From Lactifluus volemus (lineage: Eukaryota; Basidiomycota; Agaricomycetes; Russulales; Russulaceae): a stretch of DNA of 64,000 nucleotides. The notes beneath the pieces are model-generated. The model searched no databases and was not told where the DNA came from. It saw only the letters and a list, made by a program, of their open reading frames with translations. The stretch covers positions 1,674,001 to 1,738,000 of the forward strand of contig WTXI01000003.1 in assembly GCA_022376515.1 (NCBI GenBank). Reading direction: 5' to 3'. Shown in pieces: positions 23,752-34,100 of the stretch. The first letter of the stretch is position 1. Each line of letters begins with the position of its first letter. Made by a program: the position numbers and the translations under genes.

Positions 23752-24325
23752 CAAGGGCGCTGCCAGCGCTATCCTGCCAAAGAAGTCGACGCGGTTCGAC
23801 TCTGAGTCCGGAAGCGGCGGGGGAAGGGAGGAGGGCACGCTTGGGCAGTCGCAACGGCGCTTCCAGCGTGATCCTGCCAAAGAAGTCGACGCGGTGCGAC
23901 TCTGAGTCCGGAAGCGGCGGGGGAAGCGGTAGAGGGGAGGAGGGCGTGCCACACATCGGTCCCAGGCGTCAGGCGCTCTGGCGGTCGCAACGGCGCCGCC
24001 AGCGCGATCCTGACGCCAAGGACGTCGACGCAGTGCAACTCTGAGTCAGGAAGCAGCGGGGGAAGCGGTAGAGGGGAGGAGGCCGTGCCAGATGCCAGTC
24101 GCAGGCATCAGGCGCTTGGGCAGTCACAACGGCAGCGCTAGCACGATCCTGACGCTTGCGACGTCGACGCGGTGCGAGTTCGAGTCTGGAAGCAGCTGGG
24201 GAAGTGGTAGAGGGAAGGAGGCCATGCCCCATGCCAGTCGCAGGCGTCAGGCGCTCGGGCGGTCGCAACGGCGCCGCCAGCGCGATCCTGACGCCAAGGA
24301 CGTCGATGTGGTGCGATGGGCTCCC
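23752..24325. repeat. 138-bp GC-rich tandem repeat, about 4.3 units
   Basis: Units begin with GTCGCAACGGCGCCGCCAGC-like words near 23752, 23844, 23981, 24119 and 24258; the first unit is shortened to about 92 bp. Each unit contains a GTCGACGCGGTGCGA-like core. ORFs predicted here on both strands are repeat translations, not genes. Confidence 0.85.
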
Positions 24326-24828
24326 TTCAGCGTCGACGCGAGGCCATCCATCGAAGGGGATGAGGGGGAATGAAGGGGGAGCCAGGAAATGGAATCTGAA
24401 GAAGAAAGCTTCACAAAAGTCAGAAAAATCAGAAGGTGGAAGAGTGAAGGCAGCGTACCTAGCAACGCCTGATGGGAAGCACCCTTCAAGCGTCCCAACG
24501 TCCCTCCAACGCGACGATAACAAGAGGCAGAGGCAAAGCAGGAGGAGGAGGAGGAGGAGGAGGAGGAAGAGGACCAGCAGAGGAGAGGTGCTCCAAAAGA
24601 CGATGTGCCGGAAAACAACCAGAAAACTAAGCACAGTGTTGATGGTGAAGGCAGTGGCAAGGTGAGAAAGGATTGCGGGCGAACAAAAAGAACCGCGACA
24701 GAGGGAGGCGACAGGGGGAGGCGACAGAGGGAAGGCGCGACACGCACGAACGAAAAATCAAAGGCAGTTGAGGTAAGCGGCAATGCAGCTATTGAAGTGA
24801 GCTGTAGGAGTGCCAGCAGTTCTAGCAT

Positions 24829-24911
24829 CAATGGTGTAATGGTAAACTCATAGTTTTCCTATATTGCTGCGTGCACAGGTCGGGGGTTCGAATCCGCATC
24901 TGTGCAATTGT
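24829..24911 (+). other. tRNA-like segment (A and B box), not a normal cloverleaf
   Basis: An A-box-like TGGTGTAATGG and a B box GGTTCGAATCC are spaced as in tRNAs, and the 3' part could pair TGCACAG with CTGTGCA. But the expected 5' acceptor strand does not pair with the 3' end and the T stem has mismatches. It is best read as a tRNA-derived relic or SINE head inside the hAT element. Confidence 0.4.
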
Positions 24912-25194
24912 CAGGAAGCGTGCTATTGGATGATTATGTGAGCAACTGTGAGAATATCTTACCTAGAATTGATTGGATTAGTAATCTGGGGCTGCTGGTA
25001 TGATTATTGTATTTATTTATTTATTTCAGCCCATACCCTTATCAATTAGGCATGGGTTTTATCTGATACCCACAGCCTTACCTGAGGGTTACCCGTACCC
25101 GTGCCTGGGGTACGGGTTTTTCAGGGGTAGGGGTATGGGTACCTCTGGAGATACCCCAGGGTTACCCACGTCCATCACTAATTGAGTTAGCTAA

Positions 25195-25316
25195 TTTAGT
25201 ACACCAATAACTTTCACTAGCAGAATCTTAGTGAGAAATGACCGATTTATGGATAAAGACATTTACATAGTACTAAGTTAGCAGCAATCTAGCAAAAGAA
25301 TGGTGGGTGCTAGCCG
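25195..25316 (+). repeat. Diverged direct repeat, left copy (mate at 28085-28235)
   Basis: ACCAATA.C.TTCACT, GATAAAGACATTTACA and GCAAAAGAA.GGTG occur in the same order and spacing at 28095-28205. It immediately follows the original Plavaka stop codon. Confidence 0.65.
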
Positions 25317-26204
25317 CCGTCAATGATATCCAGGGTTCCGTCGTGCCATTATCCCCACTCCTGAAGTGGCAACATCCGTGCTGGCAGTGTCACTTCGTTC
25401 TCACATCGACCACGCACCAAGGACAGGGCCACCCACAGGGTCACGGTGTCTTCCTGAAGCTCCCCCGATGCGTCAGCAGGGTCGCCTTCAGTCAGAACAA
25501 TTCCCACCCCACCAAAGTCAAGGTTTGGGTCAGTCAGTGGTCAATCTTCCCCCACTGGGATCTGGCTCATCTCTCAGGGCCTTCTCTCCACTCGAGAACA
25601 ATACATGTGGTGCGTTGGTCAACTTTCTTGCACTAGCCACCAGAACTCGCATCTCAAATTGGACACATGCACCTCCAACTCGCCCACCTGGGTCCATCTC
25701 CAACCCGCGTTCAAGGATGGTTGATCTTCCTGGCCACCATCACTCCTGACCTGGATGCGGAGGATCCGGCCTCTCCGAGGTCGAATTTTCCACGTCGATT
25801 CGGATCCCGGACGACTTTGACCTCAATTACCTCTCGAAATTTCGTTCCGGTATATCCTTCGGCCCTTCGAGAACGCTGTCTCCGAACACCGTTTTGTCGC
25901 TTTACTGCCTCATGGTCTCGCAAGCTGTCGATTCGGAGGGAGTGCTCTGCAAGTTGGAACAGTTGCACACTGAGAATGAAAGGAAGGATATTGAGCTCAA
26001 CCAAGCTCTACGAGACCGTGAGTCGTCTGTGTCTTCTCTGGAAACTCAGTTCAAGGGTCTTTAAGAGGAGCTGCCAGTGGTCAAGGTCATGCAGGAGCAG
26101 GTCACGCTGGGTGAGTCTCGAGCCTGTCAAGTTGTTGCACTTACTGTCGAGAAGGCTGCGCGAGGAGAATACGTCAGTTCAGAGGGGAAAGAGCCCATAC
26201 CAAC
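25317..26204 (+). other. Decayed captured sequence, not identified
   Basis: Plus-strand frames show Pro/Gln-rich text (about 25366-25740), then a helical, charged stretch (KLEQLHTENERKDIELNQAL, SSVSSLETQFKGL, about 25955-26065) interrupted by a TAA. It looks like debris of a coiled-coil gene or gag-like protein; no family assigned. Confidence 0.35.
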
Positions 26205-26938
26205 TTCTTGGGGACTGACTGGACGTGGTTGAGGCGCATGCAGAGGACGTTGGCCTCGGTATTGAAGAACTTGCATTGGCCGATGCAGCCAAGGACGAAG
26301 ATACCAATAATCCACGGAGGCTCAACATCGAACAAATTGTCCACAAAGATGGTCTCGCAGTGTACAAAGATCAAGCAGGTCAGTTATGGACCGGTATAGC
26401 CACCTACTGGAGTCTGGACCAAGTGGGGGGAGTTTGACCACGCCAAGGAAACTTTTGAAACTGGCCTAGCCTCAGTGCTTACCATTCGCGACTTTACACA
26501 ATCGACGCCTATGCCGAGTTCAGCGAGTCAGTAATCAGCGCCCTTATGGAAGAGCTGGCAAATTCCGACGAGGAGGACGAAGACTCTGACGCGAAAGAGA
26601 CAGAGGAGGAACTCGACGCCAAAATGAAAGAGTTCGAAGAGTTGATGGACAGACGGCCTTTCTTGGTGAACGACGTGTTGCTCAGGCGCGACATCCAGGA
26701 ATGGGAGAAGAGGGTGGCGCCCTGGGGTCAGGATGACGAGAAAGTTTGAATGCATTATCTTCCCATTTTTTTAAACTAATACTTATCGATCCTGTCCGTC
26801 AGGTTGCAGAGATGTCTACAAAAGCTCTCTCGGCCATCGCCTCGCGCAAGGCCACAGCGAACTTTCACCGCTGTAAGGTGGACCTTACCTGCACCTTCGA
26901 ACTCGGCCTCTTTTGTCTTCAATTCATCCTCGCCCATT
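26205..26938 (+). pseudogene. SYF1: Captured fragment of splicing factor SYF1
   Basis: Pieces matching the HAT-repeat splicing factor SYF1 (XAB2): VEAHAEDVGLGIEELALADA, NPRRLNIEQIVHKDGLAVYK, LWTGIATYW, then in other frames EFDHAKETFETGLASVLTIRDFT, MKEFEELMDRRPFLVNDVLL, QEWEKRVAPWGQDDEKV and, after an unspliced intron-like gap, KALSAIASRKATANFHR. Several small insertions and deletions break the frame, and neither end of the gene is present. The retained intron-like gap (about 26749-26803) suggests DNA-level capture rather than retroposition. It lies inside the 14-kb element. Confidence 0.75.
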
Positions 26939-28084
26939 GACCTAGAAGGGTGTCCAATACACCCTTTTCATTCGGATCACTAAGTTTGTCTCGAATAACA
27001 GAATGAATCCTCGTCTCTCGTTCTCGTCTCGTCACACTCGATTACCCTCGCTCGTTGCAACTCCTGTCTCGACCCACGCGTTCGATATACTAACGCGTCT
27101 ACCTCTCGTTCTATCACCTGGTCCGAAAACGTGATTGCGAGCGTCTTCACCATTCCTGCGCATGTCCCCCGAAGTTCTCGCCGGCTCACGCCAGCTTTCC
27201 TCGGACTCGCCTGTGTTTGTATATCAACTTTGCCAAGTTCTATGAGGAAGGCGGAACCAAGCGCGTGAGGGTCTTGGCATCGCGTTCGTCCTCCTGCAGG
27301 AACAACAAAAGCTTGTTGGGACCGACAGTGCCACGGCGGTGAGTAATTAACACCTGTCCTTGCAAATATTTGTAATTGATCTCCGCGCGTATCAAGGCTG
27401 CGTATCTGGATGTCCGCAATAAAGCTACGGTTTCCAGCCAACCGCCATCGTTCACAGCATTCCGTATGCATTGTTCGTTTGGGCATTGCTCCTTTTTGCC
27501 ATCCAGGGTTTTTGGATGGCATTTGCGGACCTGCCCACTGGACTAATACTTCCGATATCACCATTCCAATTATTGTTGTACTAACAGCCACGGGCGTGGC
27601 TATATGGATAGTCCTTCACCCACGCGAAAAGACTCCGAGTCTCCAAGACACGACTGTTTCGATACCCGTTCCTCCTCCTTCTTCTACATTAGGGAAAGAC
27701 CAGCAGGCGAAGGTCGAAGCCATGGTTTAGGCATAATATTCAATTTTCTAGCTTATCGTACGATACCACTTCTTTTCGATGTATCAGTACGTACGGGAAA
27801 ACCGGTGTAACTACGAATACTCATGACGAAAAAGTCAGAAATTGTTGTGTCCTCACCACCATCGACGTCACAAAACCCTGGTAATGAAGGCCAAACCCGA
27901 CGGAACGGGCTGTATGAGACGCACGCACCTGGAGTGATGCGGTATTTTCTTTCTCCTTTCGTCGTCAACGCGAAGGCGATTGGCTATGCCAAGACCGTGC
28001 ACAGAGATGACTGGCGTGGGTGCTTGATGCTGCCGCCGCCACTGCTGAGATGTAAGGTGCTTACACCAGTTTAGCCTTGAGATA
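26939..28084. other. Captured or decayed sequence, not identified
   Basis: Only short frames; one on the plus strand (27410-27730) has a hydrophobic stretch IPIIVVLTATGVAIWIVL and a Pro-rich tail, possibly the end of a membrane-protein gene fragment. No family assigned. Confidence 0.35.
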
Positions 28085-28235
28085 GCAGATTTGGTATACC
28101 AATAGCATTCACTTAGCTGGCCTTTAGCCGAGAAATGAATGGCTTATTGATAAAGACATTTACAGAACACTAACTTAGAGACAATTATGCAAAAGAACGG
28201 TGAAACCGGAGATAATTTGACAAAGTAATAGTGCT
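28085..28235 (+). repeat. Diverged direct repeat, right copy (mate at 25195-25316)
   Basis: Same ordered blocks as the left copy. Together they bracket the SYF1-containing segment. Confidence 0.6.
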
Positions 28236-28295
28236 CGCTAGCTGCATTTAGCCGAGGGAACATCTAGCGAGCATGTGGCGTTTTATTGGGCGTTG

Positions 28296-28356
28296 ACATG
28301 TCTTAGGCAATCGCTAGGATCATATACATGTCTTAGGCGATCGCTAGGATCGCATA
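28296..28356 (+). repeat. 30-bp tandem duplication near right TIR
   Basis: Two units of CATGTCTTAGGC(A/G)ATCGCTAGGATC, starting at 28296 and 28326. Confidence 0.85.
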
Positions 28357-28382
28357 CTTCAATTATTGCTACGCTATTCAAG

Positions 28383-28408
28383 ATTAGCAGCTGGGGGTTT
28401 TCGTGATG
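28383..28408 (-). repeat. Right 26-bp terminal inverted repeat
   Basis: Exact reverse complement of 14337-14362; ends ...GGGGGTTTTCGTGATG, after which NAPE-PLD homology resumes. Confidence 0.85.
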
Positions 28409-28870
28409 TTGGTGTTGGCAGAAAGGGCCACGCGCAAAATCCGCTCATCCCACCAACAAAGCTCATGGATACGCGGGAGGGGGGTGGTGAGAGCCTTGGA
28501 AAGGTAGGTTGCATTATTCAAAGCAACAAATATGTGGGTGGAGGATGAAGGGTTGGCGAGCAGTGAACAAAGTGTTGGTACATCGGTGCTGATCAGGTGA
28601 CATCAGTGGCTTATCTCAAGGGGACAGAGGATTAGTGTACTGGTCATAGTGATTGTGCTGAAAGGAACAACCAGCAGCTGTGAGAAGACTATAGCTCGGC
28701 CAAGAAATGAACATACCAAAAGGATGATAGCATCAACTGCAGGGATCTCTTCAACCTTGCAAGGTGTATCTGGAGAAGAGATGTATGGTAGGATGAACAC
28801 CCAGCAAGTTGCACAAGTCCATACAAGTGTAATGTGCAGGTCCCAACTGCATGAACACATAATAGAAGTT
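28409..28870 (-). pseudogene. NAPE-PLD-like copy 3, 5' half
   Basis: On the minus strand: TPCKVEEIPAVDAIILL, a 17-nt micro-exon (28641-28657) giving HNHYD, then TDVPTL and IFVALNNATYLSKALTTPL and WWDERI. Homology to the intact copies ends at 28408 on the left, where the right TIR of the 14-kb element starts, and fades on the right near 28870, so the N-terminal exons are lost. The remaining 3' half is at 13742-14336. Confidence 0.82.
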
Positions 28871-28984
28871 GTCTAGACTCTAGAGTACATGTTCAAATTT
28901 TGGTGGTGACTGAGTATTCATTGGGTTATTCAAAAAATAGAAATGTGACAACTGAGTGGTCCTGACGATGGACCGGTCCAATGA

Positions 28985-29101
28985 AGTATTTCATCTTGGG
29001 GGCGCAGAACTCACTCGTGAGTCGTGACACAGCTCTGATGTAGGCTTCATCGGAGTTTCCCTCGGCAATACCCGACTTTGTTGAACTTCGAAGCTAAATC
29101 T
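28985..29101. repeat. Segmental duplication copy B, first piece
   Basis: Matches 8686-8781 and 53862-53974 (GGCGCAGAACTCACTCGTGA.., CCTCGGCAATACC.GACTTT). It is cut at 29102 by the LINE target duplication and continues at 45406. Confidence 0.8.
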
Positions 29102-29373
29102 GGAGAAATTACCTTTTTTTTTTTTTTTTGAATTGGGGTTTATAGTCCCCGCGTATATTGCGACAAGACTAAGTTACGCTGTACAAGGTACTATCCAGAC
29201 GGAGACACAAGTAAGGAAACGAGGTAAATGAGAAGGGGAGAGAGAAGGAGTATAATAAGAGGAGGCTAGACAGAAAGGAGCGCGGCCAAGGCCGGAATCA
29301 TTCAAGGGGGGTCAGGGCGGGGTGGGAGGGGCCGGAGGCCTTGTTGTGAGAGGAGTAGGAAATGGGCGAGGCG

Positions 29374-30638
29374 TCAGCCACCTGCTTCAGTAGAGAAGAG
29401 GTACTGTGAGGAGAAACCCTCAATAGTGGCGGCGCGATGGTCAGAGTGGAGGCGGCAGTTAAAGAGGACGTGGTTGATGGAGTAACGGTGAATGGGGGCC
29501 GGCGTGGGTGGGCCCGAGTGAAGTGGTGAGAGTATAGGTGTGAAGGGGATGTCATTGCAGGGGCAAAAGGTGTTGTCTCCTGCTAGTGGCCGGAACTGAT
29601 CGCTGTAGTCTGCGAAGAAGGCGTGTTGGCTGAGGATTTGTAGCCCGGACGTGAAGAGGTGTCTGTTTTTGTGGGAGAGTAGTCCCCGCACAAATGGTGG
29701 AGGTTGGTTCGACGGGGTGTTGGGGCACACGCGCCAGGCCCGGTGACCTGGCGTGCGAGGGAGCTCTCCAGAGGCGAGCTCTTTCCCCCATAAGTCGAAA
29801 GCGAGATTAGAGGGGGGGACTGGGGGTTCAACTGCCAAGGCAGGTTGTAATGTCCGAAGGAGGCGATCCAGTTCCTCCGACCCAGGGACACAGGCCCAAG
29901 ACTCCTTGAAGAGCCGTAGCTCAACGGCGCGCGCTGGGGAAGGGTCCAAAAAGGAAGAAAGAGAAGAAGTAAAGTAGGAGGCAAAAGAGAGAAAAGGGGA
30001 CTTAGCGGAAGTGTTCATAAGATAAGGTAAGACCAATTTGTTCGGTAGGAGAATGTAAAGAAAGCCCCCCGAAGGGAGCGAGAGGAAAAAATTGAGGCCC
30101 TGCGAGAGGGCCTTGAGGAGTGACCATCTACGGTCCGTGTCCACCAATACCCCCGACTGCAACAACCTCTCCCCACTGTAAAGCAAGAAGGCATGTCCGT
30201 AAGAGTCAGGGGTGGGGATAGGGAGGGATCTAATGTAAAGGCAATGGGCAAGAGGAGGGGGTTTAGTGATGAGGGAGCGAGTGAGAGAGTGTACCTCCTT
30301 AGGGGAGGAAGCATAGGAAGTGAAACCCTGGTGTGACCAGGTGGGCGAGTATGGCAGGGAAGGGTACGAGAAAGGAAAGATCGGGGGGTTCCTGGATTTA
30401 ACTAAGGACCAAAGGTTCGTAAGGGGAAGGAAGGTGAGACGCCATCGTGAGATGGGGTTGGACCAGACCGATGTGAGCAGAGGGGAGGATGGGGGAAGTG
30501 ATGAGAGGCGAGCGATGTACTGGGTTCTGAGCTTAAGCAAGGTGTATCGTACAGGTGGGATGCTAAGTAAATGGTGGAGCGGGGCGGTAGGTGTAGTACG
30601 GAAGGCGCCACTGAGGCGGCGACAGGCCTGGTTCTGTG
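29374..30638 (-). pseudogene. LINE ORF2, C-terminal part (3' of gypsy insertion)
   Basis: Continues the reverse-transcriptase ORF across the gypsy insertion: ...QPLQV joins AQNQACRRLSGAFRTTP. About 420 residues follow with a C-terminal zinc-binding-like CPCN...HVLFNC near 29450-29560. Stop at 29374. No RNase H motif is obvious. Confidence 0.85.
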
Positions 30639-30643
30639 CCACC

Positions 30644-31090
30644 TGTTAGGGACTAGCTGTTCCTAGTTCCTAAGATAGGATCAAGTTGGTTCAGGAGGGA
30701 CCAACAGAGATGCGAGTCAAAGTTGGGTCTAGCTAAGTTATAGCACTTAGAGGGCTTCAAGAGGAAGAGGGATCACGAGGGGGATTTGTGAGGAGATTCA
30801 AGAGGCTAGTATTGGAGAGAAGTCCAAGCTGGAGAGCAAGGACACAAGTCGAGGGGTCTTATATACTGTACAGGGCAAAGGGCGAGTGACATCAGTAATG
30901 ATGTCATGAGCCTGGGTCTAACTACGACGTCATCGAAGTTCTAGGCTAATGATGTCATGGGAGTCACTGTGAGTCATGAACATGCTGTTCCGTGTCGTAC
31001 AAGGTGAGGCTCTGTCCGTAAGCGAGAATGTAGACGGAAATGAAAAACATGAGGTAACAGGGAGGCAAAGGTCCAGACAAATCCATAACA
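30644..31090 (-). repeat. Gypsy 3' LTR
   Basis: TGTTAGGGACTAGC...CCATAACA in plus orientation; pairs with 37764-38210. Confidence 0.93.
30858..30976 (-). promoter_or_regulatory. LTR promoter: TATA box with clustered bZIP-type sites
   Basis: On the minus strand TATATAAG (30858-30865) is preceded within about 110 bp by CRE-like octamers at 30887-30894, 30899-30906, 30925-30932 (CGACGTCA) and 30950-30957 (TGATGTCA in plus orientation), and an AP-1-like TGAGTCA at 30970-30976. Such sites bind ATF/CREB or AP-1-type bZIP factors in other fungi. The other LTR has the same cluster at about 37978-38096. Confidence 0.55.
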
Positions 31091-31126
31091 TTACCTCCCA
31101 TCTTAGGTGATTGTCCCACCAATCAC

Positions 31127-34100
31127 TCAGCACTCCCAGAAGGAGGGGTCCAGGTTGTGGACGTCGTCGTCGTAGTCGTCACTATACCAATTCTGCTCCG
31201 CATCGTAGTCGGCCTTCGCATCCTTGGCCCAAGCGGCGGGGCAGCGGTGGCTCTTGTAGTTCTCGTGCCCTGTACCAATGAGACACTCACCGCCCTTGCG
31301 AGGACAATTGACGTGTGGGGTCCAGCAGCGGGCGCCGACGTGCCCCAGTTTGCGACAGAGGTTGCAGCGGGTGTTAGGCGGCTGCCACTCTGTGGCCTTC
31401 TTCTTGCCCTTCATGTTACGTACGCTGGTGTAGGGCTTCTTAGTGGTGCGACGGGGGCGCTCTTCTTCGCTGCTTCCAGCTCCTCTGCGCATACGTGGTC
31501 CTCCCACCTGTTGTCTAGTTTCTTCGTTGGGAAGGGGGCGAGGAGGCGGCGGCGGGGCGCCTGGGACGACGACGGGTGGTGGCGAATTGAAGTGACGAGG
31601 CGGCGGTCCTCGTATGTCTGCCCTGTCACTGAGGATGAAGGGGAGGAGTCTGGTGGTCGTCCCAGTGGTCCCAAGGCGTCGGATGCTGTCCTCGTGCTTC
31701 TTGCGGAGGGCGCTGAGGTTCTGTCCTAGTTTCCTCCCTTCCAGCTTCAGTCGTTCTTTCTCCTCCACCGTCCACCTGTAACGTTGCACCTCTGCCGTCA
31801 GTCCAGGGTCCCCTAGTTGTCTGAGTGCGTCATCAACGGTGCGGCGGAAGACGTGGGTGGGATGGAATAGGACGAGGTCGTCATGGCCTGTCTGCTTGTC
31901 TGGATGGCTGCGGGCATTGAGGGGAGCTTCGAACGGTCCTTCTCCCGTCCTGGTGTACCCGGTGATGTAGGAGTCATCCCTCATAGCGAACTTGACGAAC
32001 TCCATTTCTACGAGACCTCCCGACTCCGCGTCTTTTATTGTGAAGGAGTAGTCGTGGGGGTCGTCCTCTTCGTAGTGGTGGAATCCCGCAGGGGTAGGGA
32101 TGGTCCTTTCTGGTATGGGGGTCATGACTCTGGCACGAGGAGGGGTAGGGAGACGCGGTATTTCTTGGATGTCATCGTCGTCATCCACCGCGGTTTCGGA
32201 GGGTGTGGCCGGTACGTAGTGAGGAGAGGAAGGGGCTTCGGATACTGGGGAGGTGTCTCTACCCATCAAGAGGTCCTGAATGACCTGGACGTCAACCTGG
32301 GCAATTGCTGCGAGAAAGTCCCTGTCCTCGGGGCTATAGACCGCTACTGGGCGGCGAGGAGTAGTAGGGGAAGTGGGAGAGGAGTTGTTTGAGGAGGGAG
32401 GCATTGGAGAAGAGATTTGGATGGATCGAATGACGACTCGTCCTCTTCTCTTTGGCTTCTCTTTTATATCTTTTGCGAGCGCCTTCTTCGGATGCCTTCG
32501 GATGAACTCTTTGAGGCAGTCCGGGGCTCGTATGTTCCCTTCCGGCTCCCAGGTGTCATGTGCTTCACTGTAGCCTTTCCATCGAACCCTATATTGGCGC
32601 TTTCTATTGTTCTTACCTCCATTCCACCTCATGTCAAGGATTTGATCCACTTCGTACTCCGTTTCACCTTCGATCAGGTCAGGTGGTGGTTCTTCAAAGT
32701 TCTCACCGTGTTCCTCCGTCTCCTTATATGGTGAGAGGAGGGAGGCATGGAAGACGTCATGTATCTTCCATGAGGCAGGGAGTTGCAGTTTGAAAACCAC
32801 CGGTGACACGACTTTGGTCACAAGGAAGGGTCCATGCCATTTGTTGCTTAGTTTAGCAGTGGGGTGCGTCGTCTTTAGGTTAGTCCCTTCTAGCCAGACC
32901 TTCTCGCCTTCGTGGAAGGGTCTATAGTTACGTTGTCCCTTCTTTCTCTGGGCGTACCGTTGCAGCGTGTTCTGAGCGGCCCTAATTGATCGCTGAGCCT
33001 GCTCCCTTACACGTTCCAGGGTGCGTTGCCTGTCTTCCAAAAGGGGGACGTTGGTTGTGATCGGGTGGTCAGGCAGAGAGGGCGTGTGTCCCATGAGGAG
33101 TTCAAACGGCGTCTTGTTTGTGGTGGCGTTAGGCCACGATCTTTGTATGTACTGTGCCATGGGTAACCAGGTAGCCCAGTCGTCTTGTTCGTAATTCCCA
33201 TAGATCCTTAAGTACTGCTCCAGCCACTGGTTAGTGCGTTCTGACTGCCCGTCTGTCTGTGGGTGGTAAGCTGTACTGAGGTTCTGAGCTGACCCCAGTA
33301 TTCGGCAGAGTTCTTGTGCGAAGTTGGCAGTGAAGCGAGGATCTTGGTCTGAGATGACTTTTCTAGGGGCGCCGTAGTGGGGAAACACGTGCTCAGCATA
33401 CAGGGACGCCACTCCTGGCGCGTCTATGGTTTTGTTACAGGGGAGGAACACGGCTGCCTTGATGCAGTCGTGGTCTGTGATCGTGAGGATGGAGTCGTAT
33501 CCTTTCGATAGGGGGAGGTCGGTTATTAGGTCTAGAGCTATGGTTTCGAAGGGGGCGGCGTTTCGTTCCGTGGTAATGGGGAAGATGGGAATCTTGGGTT
33601 TGGTGGTATGGCTCTTCGTTGCTTGGCAGACGGCACATCCTTGCACATAGTTTTTGACGAATTGTTTGACGTCAGGCCACCAGTAATCGCGTGTAACAAG
33701 CAGGTAGGTGTAAAAAATTCCGGGGTGTCCCGCTGTCTGGTGGTTGTGGTAGTGAGTAACTATCTCCCGTCTCAGGGGGTTGTCTACCACGACAACCGGC
33801 TTGTTATCATGGAACCAGATATCGTCCCTTTTGTGCATATGGGGGTGGAGCTCCAACCAACTGAGGAGTTCCGCAGGGGATCGGGATTGGGCTTCAAAGA
33901 CGCGTTCTTCCAGTGAGGAGAGGCTGATTGCGCGGACAAAGACTGAGTTAGGGAGAACTGTGACATCCTGGTTATCGTCTTTGCCTTGGTCGTAATCTGG
34001 GCGGCGCGAGAGGTGATCCGCCTTGTTGTACTTCCCAGGCTTGTGGATCAGCTTGTAGTTATATTCTGCAAGTCGTGGGATGTACCGGGCGACTCTCCTG

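Larger units (their letters stand above)
23342..25180. mobile_element. Non-autonomous hAT-like element with 8-bp TSD
   Basis: Flanked by ATTGAGTT at 23334-23341 and 25181-25188, an 8-bp duplication as made by hAT transposases. Terminal inverted repeat TAG(G/T)GATGGAC on both ends, followed by GGGTA-rich subterminal sequence (23355-23480; 25060-25170). No transposase ORF. The interior holds a 138-bp satellite, a GGA microsatellite (about 24538-24575)  and a tRNA-like segment. Confidence 0.85.
14337..28408 (+). mobile_element. 14.1-kb composite Plavaka-type DNA transposon with cargo
   Basis: The ends are perfect 26-bp inverted repeats (14337-14362 and 28383-28408) that start CATCACGAAAACCCCC. 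The element interrupts a NAPE-PLD-like gene whose two halves flank it exactly. The flanks share a TT, read as a 2-bp target duplication. Inside, from left to right: a nested TIR element with chimeric gene fragments, an intact DUF6532 gene (minus), a Plavaka transposase (plus), a hAT insertion, and decayed captured sequences including a SYF1 fragment. That the Plavaka transposase belongs to these ends is inference; the ends could also belong to another element into which it inserted. Confidence 0.72.

Noticed and set aside
23530..24831. Several 90-220 aa ORFs on both strands
   Set aside because: They are translations of the 138-bp satellite and a GGA microsatellite, open in many frames because of GC-rich repetition.
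24829..24911. Functional tRNA gene
   Set aside because: A and B boxes exist, but acceptor and T stems do not pair as a cloverleaf.
25020..25180. Telomere-like GGGTA repeats
   Set aside because: Irregular and confined to the hAT subterminal regions at both ends of that element.
14337..28408. TET/JBP dioxygenase cargo, known from fungal KDZ-type elements
   Set aside because: Looked for a double-stranded beta-helix HxD...H pattern in all frames of the element; none found.
31127..32490. Gypsy C-terminal extension as an envelope gene
   Set aside because: No signal peptide or membrane segment; it is Pro/Asp-rich with Cys/His clusters.
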